A stretch of DNA of 64,000 nt from Patellifolia procumbens (GCA_947645195.1 CANSGD010000079.1:186001-250000), one strand, 5' to 3'. Counted from the first letter of the stretch, positions 46,637 to 58,422 are shown. Program-made: numbers and translations. Notes: generated from the letters alone by a model not told the origin.

Positions 46637-46962
46637 TATTAAGGGGCAATAAAAGTTAAATATAGGAAAATTAAGTTATTTAGAGGTCATAATAAAGAGG
46701 ATAGAGTGGTGGTGGATAAAAAAAGGTGGTGTTGGTAAGAAGGAAATGAGTGAACTATTACCCTTATTATGAGGGTAATAGTTACCTAAAGGTGATGGTG
46801 AGTAGTTATTACCGCAATAATTAGGGTACTAGTTCCCCTCTTTCTTCCATTTCCTTCCTAGCAACATTACCTTTTCCAATCCACCTCCATCCTATCCCTT
46901 TTATCATCACCTCTAAATGCCTTAATTTTCCTATGTTTGACTTTTATTACCCCCTTAATACA
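46637..46962. mobile_element. fold-back MITE
   Basis: Outer sequences TTAAGGGGCAATAAAAG and CTTTTATTACCCCCTTAA are inverted, and inner parts (AGGAAAATTAA and TTAATTTTCC; CCCTTATTA and TAATTAGGG) also pair. The target duplication was not resolved. Confidence 0.55.
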
Positions 46963-47127
46963 TTAACCTCATCCCAAGCATGCCCTAAGTAACAGATTTG
47001 TACCACTTAGTACAATTTAAAAGTTCTTTCTCGACAACTTTTTCTTCAATCCAAGTATAACTACTCAACAAATCGTTTTATTTTCAATTATTTCCTGGTA
47101 CATGTAACTTGTACGTACATATATAAT

Positions 47128-47446
47128 TAGGGGAGTTCATAAATATCCGATGCGATTGATCCAATCCACGATTCGGTCGATTTAATTCGAAAATTCGGAT
47201 ATCCGATCCGAAATATAGTGTTATGGATAATTCGGATCACCCTTTTAGACTTTTCGGATATCCGAAATATGTTAAATAAAAATCGGATATATGGATAAAT
47301 ATCCGATCCGAAATATCTGTATTTTTTCCCATTAAATAAAATTGATTTTGAACTTTTTCAAAAAATCATCGGATCAGATTCGGATCACACTTCTCCTGAT
47401 CCGAAAATTACGGATTGGATCGGATAATCCGAAACGAACACCCCTA
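47128..47446. mobile_element. hAT-type MITE rich in CGGATATCCG palindromes
   Basis: Ends TAGGGGAGTTCA and GAACACCCCTA with a perfect 8-bp duplication TATATAAT (47120-47127 and 47447-47454). Length 319 bp. The interior is a series of GATCCGAA, CGGATATCCG and ATCCGATCCG motifs. Confidence 0.85.
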
Positions 47447-47552
47447 TATATAATGCAACACTACACAACAAAATCAAAGATTATTGTGTAAGAAAATAAG
47501 ATCTCTAATGAACAATCTCATAAGTTCAACCCGGGGAAAAGGTAAGCCAATA

Positions 47553-48673
47553 TCTCTATTAAGTATATAAGTGAAGAGGTGGGGGTGGACACCAAAAAGA
47601 AAAAAAGGAAAAATAAATAAAATAAATCAATGATTTTATTAAGTAATTAAGTTTTATTTCCAAATTTAGCCATCAGAGTTTTAATAAAAGATGTTCAAAA
47701 CTTCTAACTAAAATATCTAAAAATCTACAAAGTAAAAACAATTAAAAAAAATATGAACGATTATATTTTCTTGAGATATATAAATAGACACCCACTTTGT
47801 TATACTTTTATATACTTTTGAATTTTTTAATTTTGAAATACATGAGTAATTAATTGTTCATGAGTGAAGGCACATTTGATTAAACTGATCATGATAAAGT
47901 ATTTTAGCATGAGTGAGAAATATGATAAAGTACTTTCAAGTACTTTTGAATTTTTTCTTATCTGGACAATGAGCAAAGAATACCTTACCGGGTACTATAT
48001 AACAAAAGTTGTAGTTGATGGTAGGGAGTAAGGGAGGTTTTCAAAGAAAAATGAGCCAAGATGAATTTAGCATGAAAACAAAATATGTTGTGTACCTTCA
48101 CATTTTATTATGTTACAGTAGGCAAAACACACAGCGTATGCAAATAAAATTAGGATTTTTTGTTCAAAACCACCTAAAATTTTCACGTTTTTAGAAACTC
48201 CCACCTTAATGAATTTTTCTTTTAATTTTTTTTATTAGAAACTCCCACCACTTAATGATTTTTGTTAAGTTTCGTTAATAAAACCGTGAAGTAGGCCCCA
48301 TATATGCATTTTATTATTAGTTTACGCTAAAATTGAAGTTAATTTCATCAATTTAAGGGCAAATTCTCAACAAATTTAGAGCAAATTTGGAACAAATTAC
48401 AACTATTAGGAAAGAATTGTTAACAAAATGTATATGTGGGACTCACTTAACGGTTTTGTTAATGAAATTCGACAAAACCCGTTAAGTGGTGGGAGTTTTT
48501 AATAAAATCGTAAATGGTAGGTGAAATTTTAAAAAAGAACATTAAGGTGAAAGTTTCTAAAAACATGAAAAGTTTAGGTGATAAGATGCTACTATCCATA
48601 AAATTATTTACTGTAGATTATGAAATTTCATAATAAAATTGTTGTCGCACGCATCGCGTGCATAGAAATCTTG
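47553..48673 (+). mobile_element. non-autonomous Helitron, copy 2
   Basis: It starts TCTCTATTAAGTATATAAGT after a host A. It ends with the hairpin GCACGCATCGCGTGC (48647-48661), then ATAGAAAT and CTTG, followed by T. The usual CTRR is changed to CTTG. The body aligns with copy 1 in reverse (shared GAGGTGGGGGTGGACACC, TAAAGTATTTTAGCATGAGT and CACTTAACGG-type blocks), without the nested Stowaway. Confidence 0.8.
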
Positions 48674-48753
48674 TTTAATGTAAGTGAATAGGTTGCAACG
48701 TCTGTCTTGACTAAGGTACAAGTAGAATGCGGTGTTGTCCCTCCAAAAAAATA

Positions 48754-49012
48754 CTACCTCCGTTTCTTTTTAAGTGCTACATTTTGACTTATAACACTAT
48801 TCATTCATTATAATTTGACCGGCTTTTATGATATAGGCATAAGCAAAAATATAGTGATGTTGGATCTCGTTTGATTCGTCTCGATATATATATATTTAAT
48901 ATCTAGTTGTCATAATTTTTACAAATACATAATTAAAGATAAAAATGATATAAAACGTATCTCGACAAGCGTGCTAAAGTGAAATGTAACACTTATTTAA
49001 AAACAGAGGAAA
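48754..49012. mobile_element. Stowaway-like MITE
   Basis: Ends CTACCTCCGTTTCTTTTTAA and TTATTTAAAAACAGAGGAAA, flanked by TA; 259 bp, with diverged termini. Confidence 0.7.
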
Positions 49013-49809
49013 TATAACGCAACAATTCTCTAAATTGTGCACTAAAAAAAGAGAGTTGGAACTCAAAACGAACTCAGAACAGTATCAAGATTATCTGTGT
49101 CTCAAAATAGAAGAATGAACCAAGGTTTTAAAAAATAAGAACCAAGAGTCTGTTACGAATATGAATGACCGGCTAAAAATTTTGAAACTTCAATTAGGAA
49201 ATTAGAGTGGGTATTAAACAAAAGCTATAACCTCCTAAATTGGAATTAAAATTTTCTTTAAGTTGTTTAATCATATAAAAATGCTAAAAGACAATAAAAA
49301 AAACCACCCAAAACCATTTACCAAAAAATAACATATTTACTATAAACCTTTAGTAGTGCATATATCATAAACATATTTGTCTCAAGGTACTTTTACAATG
49401 TTAGTTTTTTTTTCCTACTACTCCAAGTTGCTTCTCCTTTAGTGAAATAAGGATATGTTTGGCAACATTAGTTGAAATGCACCTGAAATGGATAGGTTAT
49501 CAGGAATTGAAAAGGTGGGAACTGCAAGTGCTAAGTTGTGGAAACTAATAATTCATATTCACATTTTATTTTAAATCATATTTAAGATATACATCAAACA
49601 ACTTAAATAATTCAACATCTCTATTACTATATAAGAGAGAGGGGTAGACACCCAAAAAGAAAAAAAGAAATCTTAAATGTTTTAATAATTCGATAACTAA
49701 CCTTAATTTAGAGTTCTCCCTTGAGAAAAGTGTCCCCTAAGTATTTTTGGTACCTCATTAAACATAATTTCAAATTAACCTTCACTAATTAGCCTTATTA
49801 TTTAAAGTA
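49013..49809. other. intergenic; Helitron-like 5' end at 49618
   Basis: No gene is seen. At 49618 the sequence TCTCTATTACTATATAAGAG followed by a GGGGTAGACACCC-like block resembles the 5' ends of the two Helitrons, after a host A. No 3' hairpin/CTRR partner was located. Confidence 0.35.
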
Positions 49810-50297
49810 CTTCCTCCGTTTCTAAATAAGTGACACATTTTATATTTTCACGTTTGCCGATGCAGTTTTTAAAAATTAATACTTCCTCCGTAACATAATG
49901 TTTGCAACAAGTCATTTTGCACGCTTTTTAAGGAAGAGAATTAATGGTATAAACTACCAAATTAGGCAAAATAATTTTAACACAAGTAAGAATGAGATTA
50001 TAGATTACTAGTCTTAAAATGAGTTTGGCTAATTTGCTTGTTTACACCATTGAATCGATTCCTTAAAATGCGTGTAAAGTGACTTGTTGCGATCATTTTG
50101 TTACGAAGAAAGTATCTAAAATTATCAATAAGTAAAAATTATCACAAATTGATATTAAAAAATTCACATTGAGACGAATCTAACAAGATCCCACATGACT
50201 ATATTTTTCCTAAAATGTAAATCACCAAAGCTAATTAAAGTATAAACTGTGAATAGTAAATACTATTCAATTGTGTCACTTTTAAAAACAGAGAAAG
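49810..50297. mobile_element. Stowaway MITE with a second Stowaway nested inside
   Basis: Outer element: ends CTTCCTCCGTTTCTAAATAA and AAACAGAGAAAG, flanked by TA. Inner element 49882-50112 (231 bp): ends CTTCCTCCGTAACATAATGT and TTTTGTTACGAAGAAAG, also flanked by TA. Confidence 0.75.
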
Positions 50298-50360
50298 TAT
50301 TTAAGATGAGACATTACTACATCTATCCACCAGATAGTTTACTCAATACTAATACAAGTA

Positions 50361-51339
50361 CCCCCTCCGTCCCATATTACTTGATACAATTTGACCGGCA
50401 CATAGGGCCTGTTCTATTCGGCTAATTCTAGCTGAACTGAACTGAACTGAACTGAACTTATTGGAGCTGAACAGAACAGAACTGAACTGAACTTATTGGA
50501 GCTGAACTGAACTGAACTGAACTTATTGGAGCTGAATTGAACTGAACTGAACTGAATTGAATTGAATTAAATTATAATAAGTATATGAATAATAAGTAAA
50601 TAATAATTATTATGAATATTAAATAATCAGTAATAATAATAATAATTATGAATATTAAATAATCAGTAATAATAATTAAATTAATAATTTAGAATAATAA
50701 CAAATAAATAATGACAATATTATTTTGATGTTATTATGATAGTTATAAATAAATAAATAATAATAATAAATTAATTTTAAAAATAATAATTACTGATAAT
50801 AATAATAATAATTTATAATAATGAGTAATTACAATTATTAGTATTAATATATTAATACTTGATGATGATGATATAATATAATGCCTAAGAAGTAAATTAA
50901 AGTATTACCATTATAATAATAATTAGCTTAAAACATGGGTTGATGTGTGCTTCTAACCAAACCACGATTTGTGGTGGGTTGGTCTATGATAAAAATACAC
51001 CAAACCGCCAAAGTATATTTAATATACAACGTAACGGCAATGTTGTATTTTAAATAGTACTGCAGTATTATTAGCAACTTTATAATTTTTTCATATCTTC
51101 TAGTTTTAGAAGTGTTATTTGACTTGTTTATTTTATTGTGAGTAGTTAGTTGTTGGTACTATTTAAGTCTATAAAGTACAATGTGGGACAAATGTGGGTC
51201 ATGAGATATTGCAAAAGTAATATAAAAAGCAAAAGGAGAGAGAATGCAAAAGTGAGACCATGCCATTTTTAGAAGTGTATCAAGTAATATGGGACGGACG
51301 AATATGTAAATTGTATTAAGTAATATGGGACGGAGGGAG
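50361..51339. mobile_element. Stowaway MITE split by a (GAACT)n MITE
   Basis: Outer ends CCCCCTCCGTCCCATATTAC and GTAATATGGGACGGAGGGAG. The (GAACT)n MITE begins at 50405 (GGGCCTGTTCTATTCGGC) and is collinear with the copy at 30835 up to about 51090, where it stops without a clear right terminus. An extra ATATGGGACGG end near 51285 suggests a duplicated Stowaway terminus. Confidence 0.65.
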
Positions 51340-51351
51340 TGTTATTTAATA

Positions 51352-51545
51352 TTTCCTCTGTTTTTTAATACTTGCACCATTTCCCATTTTTGGAAGTTAC
51401 AAAATACTTGCTATATTTCCTTTTTTTGGCAACCAATTCTCTCTATCTTTCTCCTATCACATGAGTCGACTTTTTTCTTTCTCTCTCCTCTCCTTAAACT
51501 TTGTGTATCAACTCAATGGTGCAAGCATTTAAAAACGGAGGAAAT
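51352..51545. mobile_element. Stowaway-like MITE
   Basis: Ends TTTCCTCTGTTTTTTAATAC and CATTTAAAAACGGAGGAAA, about 194 bp. It lies about 250 bp upstream of the putative GRAS promoter. Confidence 0.7.
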
Positions 51546-51802
51546 ATATTGAGATGGTTCCACTATCATTACTCTAGTGGAAATGAGTCCAATTTTTTTC
51601 GCTTTAAATGATTTTACCAAAGATAACCTTAACCAATCAAAAGTTTACCAAATAAAGTTTTGTAAAACGATCCCTTCTCGTATTTGCTTACCTCATTTAC
51701 GAAGTTACTATTTATTGATGCAATTACTGCGGCAGAAAAGCAATTTGTCGGAAACAACCAGCCAACCAGGTCGATAATTGATGCACTTCCTCTCTCTCTA
51801 TC

Positions 51803-52034
51803 TCTATAAATGGGGGTGCTTTAAGAATGAGAATCTAATCTATCTTTCACAGAGTAATAGTGTCTACCGAGTAACCCATAACTAGATTTGACCTTCAACT
51901 GAATTAAATAGATAGTGATAAAGAGAATAGACCTATTTATATTTGTTTAACACATTAACTTGGCATAGCAGAGAGAGAGAGACTCTACTTTTGAAATTGA
52001 AAGGCATCAGCTTCTGATTCACCAAATAAACCAG
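51803..52034 (+). promoter_or_regulatory. putative core promoter and non-coding first exon of the GRAS gene
   Basis: TATAAAT at about 51804, preceded by a CT-rich tract, would place transcription start near 51835. A leader exon could end at CCAG|GTTAGT (about 52034), with the acceptor TTTAATTCAG (53366-53375) just before the ATG at 53379. A leader intron of about 1.34 kb is inference from these signals. Confidence 0.45.
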
Positions 52035-52382
52035 GTTAGTATCAACTCAAAAAAACCATCTTTTTAATACATTAAGCTTTATTATGTTGTGGGTGTTCTT
52101 CATTTTCACTAAAGTTTAAATCTTTAATTATTTAATTGAAAAGGGTTGGTTTTGTGGTTCTGTAATTTCTTGAGATAGTTGTGAATTTTGTTGTAATATT
52201 GAACTTCTGGATAATTAGAGGGTGATTTTTGTGCAAAATGGGTTTTTGTTGTTGTGGGTTCTTTTGTTCCATTTTGTGCTTCTTACTGTTGAAAGACAAA
52301 TAACAATTATGCAAGTGCATAAGCTACTGGCTTTTCTGGGTTTCAAGTGTTCTTTTAGAAATTGTATGATAACAATCATTTT

Positions 52383-52689
52383 GGGGCGTTTGGTTCAAAT
52401 AATTGAAAGCGAATGGTATGAGAAAGAGAACCCCATGGGTACGGGTTCGGAATTCATTACTACTATTTTTTTTAATTGGTTGGTTTATCTCAAAGTATGG
52501 ATTTCCAAGCTATATATAAGGAGAGGTATGGAGATCTCAATCCATACCGGGGTGGTGGGTATGGGATTGAAAATGTTTAGGGTATGAGAAACCCGTGGGT
52601 ATGAGGTTCCTTACCAAGTTACCGTTACCAAACAACTTTTTTCGTTGATGGTATCACATCCATTCCAAAACCTTCCGACCAAACACCCC
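52383..52689. mobile_element. Tourist/Harbinger-like MITE in the GRAS leader intron
   Basis: Inverted ends GGGGCGTTTGGTTC and CGACCAAACACCCC, 307 bp, with TTA-like flanking bases. The ends resemble the element at 38069. Confidence 0.65.
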
Positions 52690-53062
52690 TTATTCTCTTT
52701 TACTCCGTGTTTTCGGGAGCGCAGAGAAATGGGTTAAGCTTAACTGAAAAGGGAATCTTGAATTTTGTTAGTAGTCTGTTGTGGGTTTGACAAATTGGTT
52801 CTGGATTTTGCTGGAGCAGATAATTTGGTTAGCTGATTTCAGAAGTAGTACTTCAATTTGGTTTGATATCAATATGATAAGAAAGATGCTTTTACTGTTC
52901 CTACAAAATGAAATTTCTATTACTTATTGGAGTTTCTTCAAAGTACCATGTTTGAAGAAATCAAAGGACCAATTGATTATTTTTCCCTTTCAGTTTTTGC
53001 ATATTATCGAGTGACAAACTTATTACCTCGTGCAATGCAGTGAATTGCAGAATAAAATTGTA

Positions 53063-53152
53063 CGCCCTCTGTAACACAATACTTGCAACAATTGAATATT
53101 TTACCTCTTACACATATTAGCAATTGTTGCAAGTATTGTGTTACGGAGGGAG
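53063..53152. mobile_element. 90-bp Stowaway MITE in the GRAS leader intron
   Basis: Nearly perfect hairpin: CGCCCTCTGTAACACAATAC at the left and GTATTGTGTTACGGAGGGAG at the right, flanked by TA. Confidence 0.85.
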
Positions 53153-53378
53153 TATAAATCATTACCAAATAAGACTTGCTTCCAATTTCTTTTACGTGAT
53201 TCTGATTTTTCTGTATATTTCATTGCTTGTATGCAGAATTTCTCCTTTGGAATCTGTTCCAAAATCATTTCGGACTTGGATAGAAGACTTAGTTATTATA
53301 AAAGGTAAATTTTAGTTGCTGATCACCACTCCATTGCCTGTGCTTCTTCCTAAATCTGAATGAAGTTTAATTCAGAAA

Positions 53379-54779
53379 ATGCAGGATCCAAGAAATACTC
53401 AAGGGTTTTACTGCACCTTTGAATCTTCCTTGTTACGTGGTGCCGATTACCTTTGTGGATCTCCGTCAACTGAAAGCATCTCTGGTAACGGAAGCACACT
53501 TTCTATGATTGATCCCGAATCCTCTTCAAGTGACTCACATGACATTGACAATCTAAGGAATCAGCTCAAAGAGCTTGAGTCCGTCATGATGGCACCCACT
53601 TCAGGTAACTTTGAAACCGAGAATTGGCAGCACTTGGTGGGGATGGTCTCGAGAGGGGAACTTAAGGAGGTGTTAATTGCATGCGCAAAAGCTATATCTG
53701 ATGATGACTTGTTGACAGCTGAGTGGTTGATTTCTGAGCTACAACATATGGTTTCAGTTTCTGGCGAACCAATTCAGAGGTTAGGAGCCTACATGTTAGA
53801 AGGGCTAATTGCAAGATTTTCTTCTTCAGGAATTTCCATCTACAAAGCCCTAAATTGTATGGAACCAACTAGTGGTGAATTCCTCTCTCATATGCAGCTT
53901 CTCTATGAAGTCTGCCCATATTTCAAGTTTGGATATATGTCCGCAAATGGTGCAATTGCCGAGGCCTTAAAAAACGAGGATCGAATTCATATAATTGATT
54001 TCCAAATAGCACAAGGGAGTCAATGGGTTAGTCTCATCCAAGCTTTGGCGGCCCGGCCCAGCGGGCCGCCACGAGTCCGTATAACTGGTATTGACGATAC
54101 CACATCCGAGTATGCTCGTGGAGGAGGACTCAACATTGTAGGGGAGAGACTTTCCAAACTCGCCAAAGCTTGTAACCTACCATTCGAGTTCCAAGCTGCA
54201 ACACTCGGTTTCGGAACTGAGGTTAAGCTTCAAAACTTGGTATTGCAACCCGGAGAAGCCTTAGCTGTAAATTTTCCTTTCAGGCTGCACCACATACCAG
54301 ATGAGAGTGTGGGACCTCAGAATCATCGAGACACATTGTTGAGGCTCGTTAAGAGCTGGTCACCTAAGGTGGTTACCCTCATTGAGTATGAATTAAACAC
54401 AAATACAGCCCCGTTTTTTGCCCGGTTTCTTGAAACCCTTGATTATTATTCTGCCATTTTTGAGTCAATCAATGTTACACTCCCTAAGAATCACAAGGAG
54501 AGGATCAATGTTGAGCAGCACTGTTTAGCTAGAGAAGTTGTTAACATTATAGCATGTGAGGGTGCCGAGAGGGTTGAGCGGCATGAGCTGCTAGGGAAAT
54601 GGAGATCCCGGTTTCTAATGGCGGGGTTTAGCCCGTATCCTCTAAGCCCACTCGTAAATGGTACAATCAGAACTTTATTGCAAAAGTACAGCAGGAATTA
54701 TGGACTTGAAGAGAGGGACGGAGCTCTTTATCTTGGATGGATGAACCGAGTTCTGGTTACTTCTTGCGCATGGCAGTAA
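53379..54779 (+). CDS. GRAS family transcriptional regulator, PAT1/SCL21-like
   Basis: A single coding exon of 466 residues holds a complete GRAS domain: leucine heptad region I (about 93-150), the VHIID motif as IHIID (203-207), leucine heptad II (about 250-290), the PFYRE region (about 330-400) and a C-terminal SAW motif ending LGWMNRVLVTSCAWQ. The sequences NVEQHCLAREVVNIIACEGA and RVERHELLGKWRSRF are those of the PAT1 branch (PAT1, SCL5, SCL13, SCL21, CIGR), which acts in phytochrome and stress or gibberellin-related signalling as nuclear/cytoplasmic co-regulators. The first 90 residues are variable and Ser-rich, as usual. The motif after KVVTL reads IEYELNTN where family members usually have VEQESNTN. 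The start is the ATG three bases after a splice acceptor. Confidence 0.92.
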   Translation: MQDPRNTQGFYCTFESSLLRGADYLCGSPSTESISGNGSTLSMIDPESSSSDSHDIDNLRNQLKELESVMMAPTSGNFETENWQHLVGMVSRGELKEVLIACAKAISDDDLLTAEWLISELQHMVSVSGEPIQRLGAYMLEGLIARFSSSGISIYKALNCMEPTSGEFLSHMQLLYEVCPYFKFGYMSANGAIAEALKNEDRIHIIDFQIAQGSQWVSLIQALAARPSGPPRVRITGIDDTTSEYARGGGLNIVGERLSKLAKACNLPFEFQAATLGFGTEVKLQNLVLQPGEALAVNFPFRLHHIPDESVGPQNHRDTLLRLVKSWSPKVVTLIEYELNTNTAPFFARFLETLDYYSAIFESINVTLPKNHKERINVEQHCLAREVVNIIACEGAERVERHELLGKWRSRFLMAGFSPYPLSPLVNGTIRTLLQKYSRNYGLEERDGALYLGWMNRVLVTSCAWQ

Positions 54780-55021
54780 GGTGAAATAGCATCAAGAGAC
54801 AACTCATTAAGTTCTGAAAATTCATTTGCTTTGGTTAGTTAACAGGTTGACTGTTACTAGATTTAATTTGTATTAATTCTTTTACTAATGTATCTGAAAC
54901 AATGAGTTTGACATACTACAAGAATGTGAAGTATATAACAGCTTTGGAAGGAATCCTAAAAATGTTCTGTCTGTTAATATATCTGGTTTTTGTACAAGAC
55001 AGTTTATTTTATGAAAAGAAT

Positions 55022-56722
55022 TTAATTTACTACTACAAAAAAGCAAGGAAGTACAGCATTAGGATTTCTTACTATCAAATGCTCAGAATTGGAACAAAAC
55101 CCTCTGAAATTCCTAATTGAATCATATTCATCTTCACTTGTTCTATCTGTAATTGCTCTTATTCTTCCTGCTATAATCCTGCAAACAATCACTACCCTTT
55201 TAGCATTCCTTCCCTTTGAAACTGCTGCTACACTCTTACTTAAAGCCTCACTGCTCATGCATAGCTGAATTCCGAACCTTTTCGTGTATTTCGTGTCAAA
55301 ACTAAAGCCAAGCGTCCGACATAGACTGCAGTCAGAATTTTCACAGGGTCCTGAGAAAAGCTCTGATTGTCTGCTGTGGCAAGTAATTGTAGTGACGTAG
55401 AAACATAAGAGCTCGTTCCCGTCTACCACACTCCTAGGTTGTTTGTGTTCTATCTCCTTGGCTCTCTGCTTCACCATGTCTCTATACCTCTCAAATTTCT
55501 CAACCACTTCAGGTGAGTTCTTCACTCTGAAAACCCTTTTGATCTTCACAATTTTCGTCGTTGAGTTTGTTAAAGCATCTTGGAGGATCTTTTCGACGAC
55601 TTTTCTTGAAGGGTCTCCTATACCGATTTCTGTAATTGCAAAGTTTAGACATGTAATTCTCTAAGGTGAAAAATTGAAAGGTAAACTTAATATTGGAATT
55701 TTAGAGAGTGCACAATAAGGACGGAGCTAAGTTCATATGTCCATGGTCTATTGAACCCACTTGCTCAAATCAGCCCTTATAATCCTCTTCTTTTTGGGCA
55801 AAAATAAGATAATAAGTTAAAATCTCATACAAATAAACCCACTTAGTGATAATTTTAGATTTGCCCCTGGACTGCACAATGACAATCATACCCTCGTATC
55901 GATCTTGTTGGAAACAGGGTTCGAAAAGGTTCGTATGTGATGACAAATCTAAACTGAAAGAAAGTTTTTGAATACCAAGTGAACTCAGTGAGCATGCTGC
56001 TTCAAATATAAGCCACATCTTAGTAGTTACTGCAGCCTCGAAGCCAATTCATGTGAGATAGACTTATATGCTAACTAAATGCTATGTCTAATCGATTGTC
56101 TACGACGTAAGATAAACTCGAAAAACACAGAAAATCTTTGAAGTTGTGCCATGCACTCATCAAAAACACATGCAAGATCTAACCAAACACCCAAAATTTG
56201 CTATGCAGTCTAGTTAATTGTCTAATACTTAGGCAATCAACATGGAACAAAATGTCCACAATGCCCTTACTTAGTTGTCTAACAAGTTATGCAAGTTCAT
56301 ATAAGGAATTTATGCACTCGTCTAAATTGTGTATACACTCTGCTATGATATCCAGCCAATTGGTGAGAGTTCAACTATAACAGAGAGCGAAATGTGAATA
56401 ATACCCTTACTCGATTCCAACTACGGGTAGTCAGGGCATTACAACATCTATTTGTTGTCTAACTAATTAGGCGAATATAAGTTTTTAAGAACGCTTAACA
56501 ATAAAGACTCGTAGCGATACCTTTGAAGCTGCCAGGAGGGGCATTTTGCTTGCAACTTACTATGCTCTTCATAGTTTCACAACCAAAGTAAACTTCATAC
56601 TCATGCTTATGTTCCTCACTTGGATCTAAGCTTCTTTGCTTAGAGAGTTTCTTTGGCTGACAAATGATATCATTCATCTTGTTTCCACAGCTGATGTTCA
56701 ATGAACTCCACATCACATGCAT
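55022..56722 (-). CDS. plant-specific protein related to the C-terminus of C2H2-like family proteins
   Basis: Two exons, 56722-56521 and 55629-55022, joined through a phase-1 intron (CAAAG|GTATCG ... ATTACAG|AAATCG), give 269 residues. The second exon carries the family core: IGDPSRKVVEKILQDAL, FERYRDMVKQRAKE, a Cys cluster ENSDCSLCRTLGF, RVVIVCRIIAGRI and the ending RNPNAVLPCFFVVVN. I know these motifs from the C-terminal half of longer Arabidopsis C2H2-like zinc-finger proteins (At1g75710 type). No C2H2 finger is present in the 67-residue first exon, which is rich in Lys and Ser. Function is unknown. The gene is tail to tail with the GRAS gene, 242 bp apart. Confidence 0.8.
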
Positions 56723-58050
56723 TTTCTCTCTTCACTTTTCTCTTGTCTTCAAAATTCATCTAAATTTGAGAGTTTAAAGTAGGGAAATATTTCTGAACGT
56801 GGCTGAGTTTGCATCACTTGGTAAAGTGTAGCCTTGTAGGGAACCCAAAAGGGGATAAAAACACAGGAATTTAAAAACTTTGTATTTCTCTCTTAATTGG
56901 GTATTAAATTTACCAAATTCAAAGACAAACTCTTTTGTTTCTTCCTTGATGTTTTAGTAAGAAAGACAATGGCCTGTCATAAAAACAGAAAAAAAAATTA
57001 AAAATTAAAATTGACAATCTGATTCAATTTTGGAAATTGAGTTTTGTCTATCTTTTGGTAGGACCTCTCTTTGTGCCCTCTAGACTGTTCTTGCTCTTCA
57101 TTTTCCCACACCTCATGTCCTGTCAAATAGCATGCTAGCTAGTAGCTAATGTTTATGGGGTCCTTTGAAGTTCATCTTGCTTACAGCAGAAAGGAAAAAT
57201 TAGCTTAATTTTCCTCAGATAAAAAATTGGCTCCGTTTTTTTGTTGGTTCTACTATGGCCTTGTTTGGCGCTCAGAGGATAGCGGATAGCGAATAGTGGA
57301 TAGCAGATAGCTGATATATAAGCGGTTTGACTAGCTGGTATAATTAGTTGATTTGATCAACAGTTTGTATTAACCGTTTTTATTAAAGTGTTTGGTAAAA
57401 TTAACTGATAATTGATAGATGATTTTCAGTTTAATGATGTATAAGTACATGAGCTAAAATATAAAAAGTACTTTTTGGAACTAATAATGGACAAGATGGT
57501 CATTCACAATTATTGTTTTACAGTACAAAACTCTAAGAAAAAAGTAGATATATGCAACTTTTCTTTTGAAGTTTTAGTATCAAAATCTCATTGCAAACTC
57601 TAAATGGAGTACCGAAACTAGTTTCCCTTCAAAACTCTCTCTACTAAACACACCTATAACACCGTGCAGTGTGCACTAAGCACTATACACCACTTCTTTG
57701 ACCATATTCTCTTGCTTACACAAAAATATATACAAAGTATATACGACCATAATGTATTGGTTGACTTGTATTAATGTATACCAGTTGTACTACAAGTATT
57801 ATTTAAACATCAAAGTTTGATGATTAGCACGGACTACATATTGACCCACGTGATAAATCAAAGTAGGATAAGTAGACATATGGAAGGAATTTAAGCGTGG
57901 ACGGACTAGCACTTCATGACTCGACAAAAATAATTGTCAAATATTTAGAATTTGAAATGTTGGAAAAAAAAGTTGTTGCCCTTCCTAAAAATTAAAATAG
58001 CAACTGTTTCTGCCAAGAAATTTAAAATGATATGATAGATGATTTTGGGA
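56723..58050. other. upstream region of the minus-strand gene, no second gene seen
   Basis: The first few hundred bases should hold the promoter of the 55022-56722 gene. At 57254 GGCCTTGTTTGGCGCTCAG followed by repeated GGATAGC units looks like a Tourist-type left end. The right end was not identified. Confidence 0.35.
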
Positions 58051-58408
58051 TGATTACGTGCAGTCTGTGCTCGAACCACGTGCCAACTGGATGACCTGTA
58101 AAACAGACGGAAGACTAACCCGGGGGCTTTCCGGGCGTAGCCGCTCCGATGCCTAAGTCAGCGATGCGGAGTTGTGATGGGAATGATGATGTAAGCTTAT
58201 GTAAGCAATAAAAGGGGTAGGTAGAGAAATGATTGCTTCCCCTTTACTGATTGGATAGTTGATACTTTTATAGGCAGAGATTCCTTGGAAAGGAATTTGG
58301 CGATGTGGGATCCTTGCTGTTGTGATCTACAATTCCAGGTTATCTGGAGCAAGGGTATTTCTGTCTTTTCCATGAGGAATTGGGCTAGCCACAAGGTGGG
58401 CCCAAACA
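58051..58408 (-). mobile_element. 3' LTR of a Ty3/gypsy Tat-type retrotransposon
   Basis: Read on the minus strand it begins TGTTTGGGCCCACC right after the purine-rich GGCGTGGGGCTAAT. It carries a TATA box (CCTATAAAAG, about 58270) and a GC-rich U5 (GGCATCGGAGCGGC, AAAGCCCCCGGG), and ends near GTAATCA. The boundary at 58408 is well supported. The one at 58051 is an estimate, because the other LTR lies outside the window. Confidence 0.65.
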
Positions 58409-58422
58409 ATTAGCCCCACGCC
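58409..58422 (-). promoter_or_regulatory. polypurine tract of the Tat-type element
   Basis: GGCGTGGGGCTAAT on the minus strand directly abuts the LTR start TGTTTGG, the position where plus-strand DNA priming occurs in LTR elements. Confidence 0.55.
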
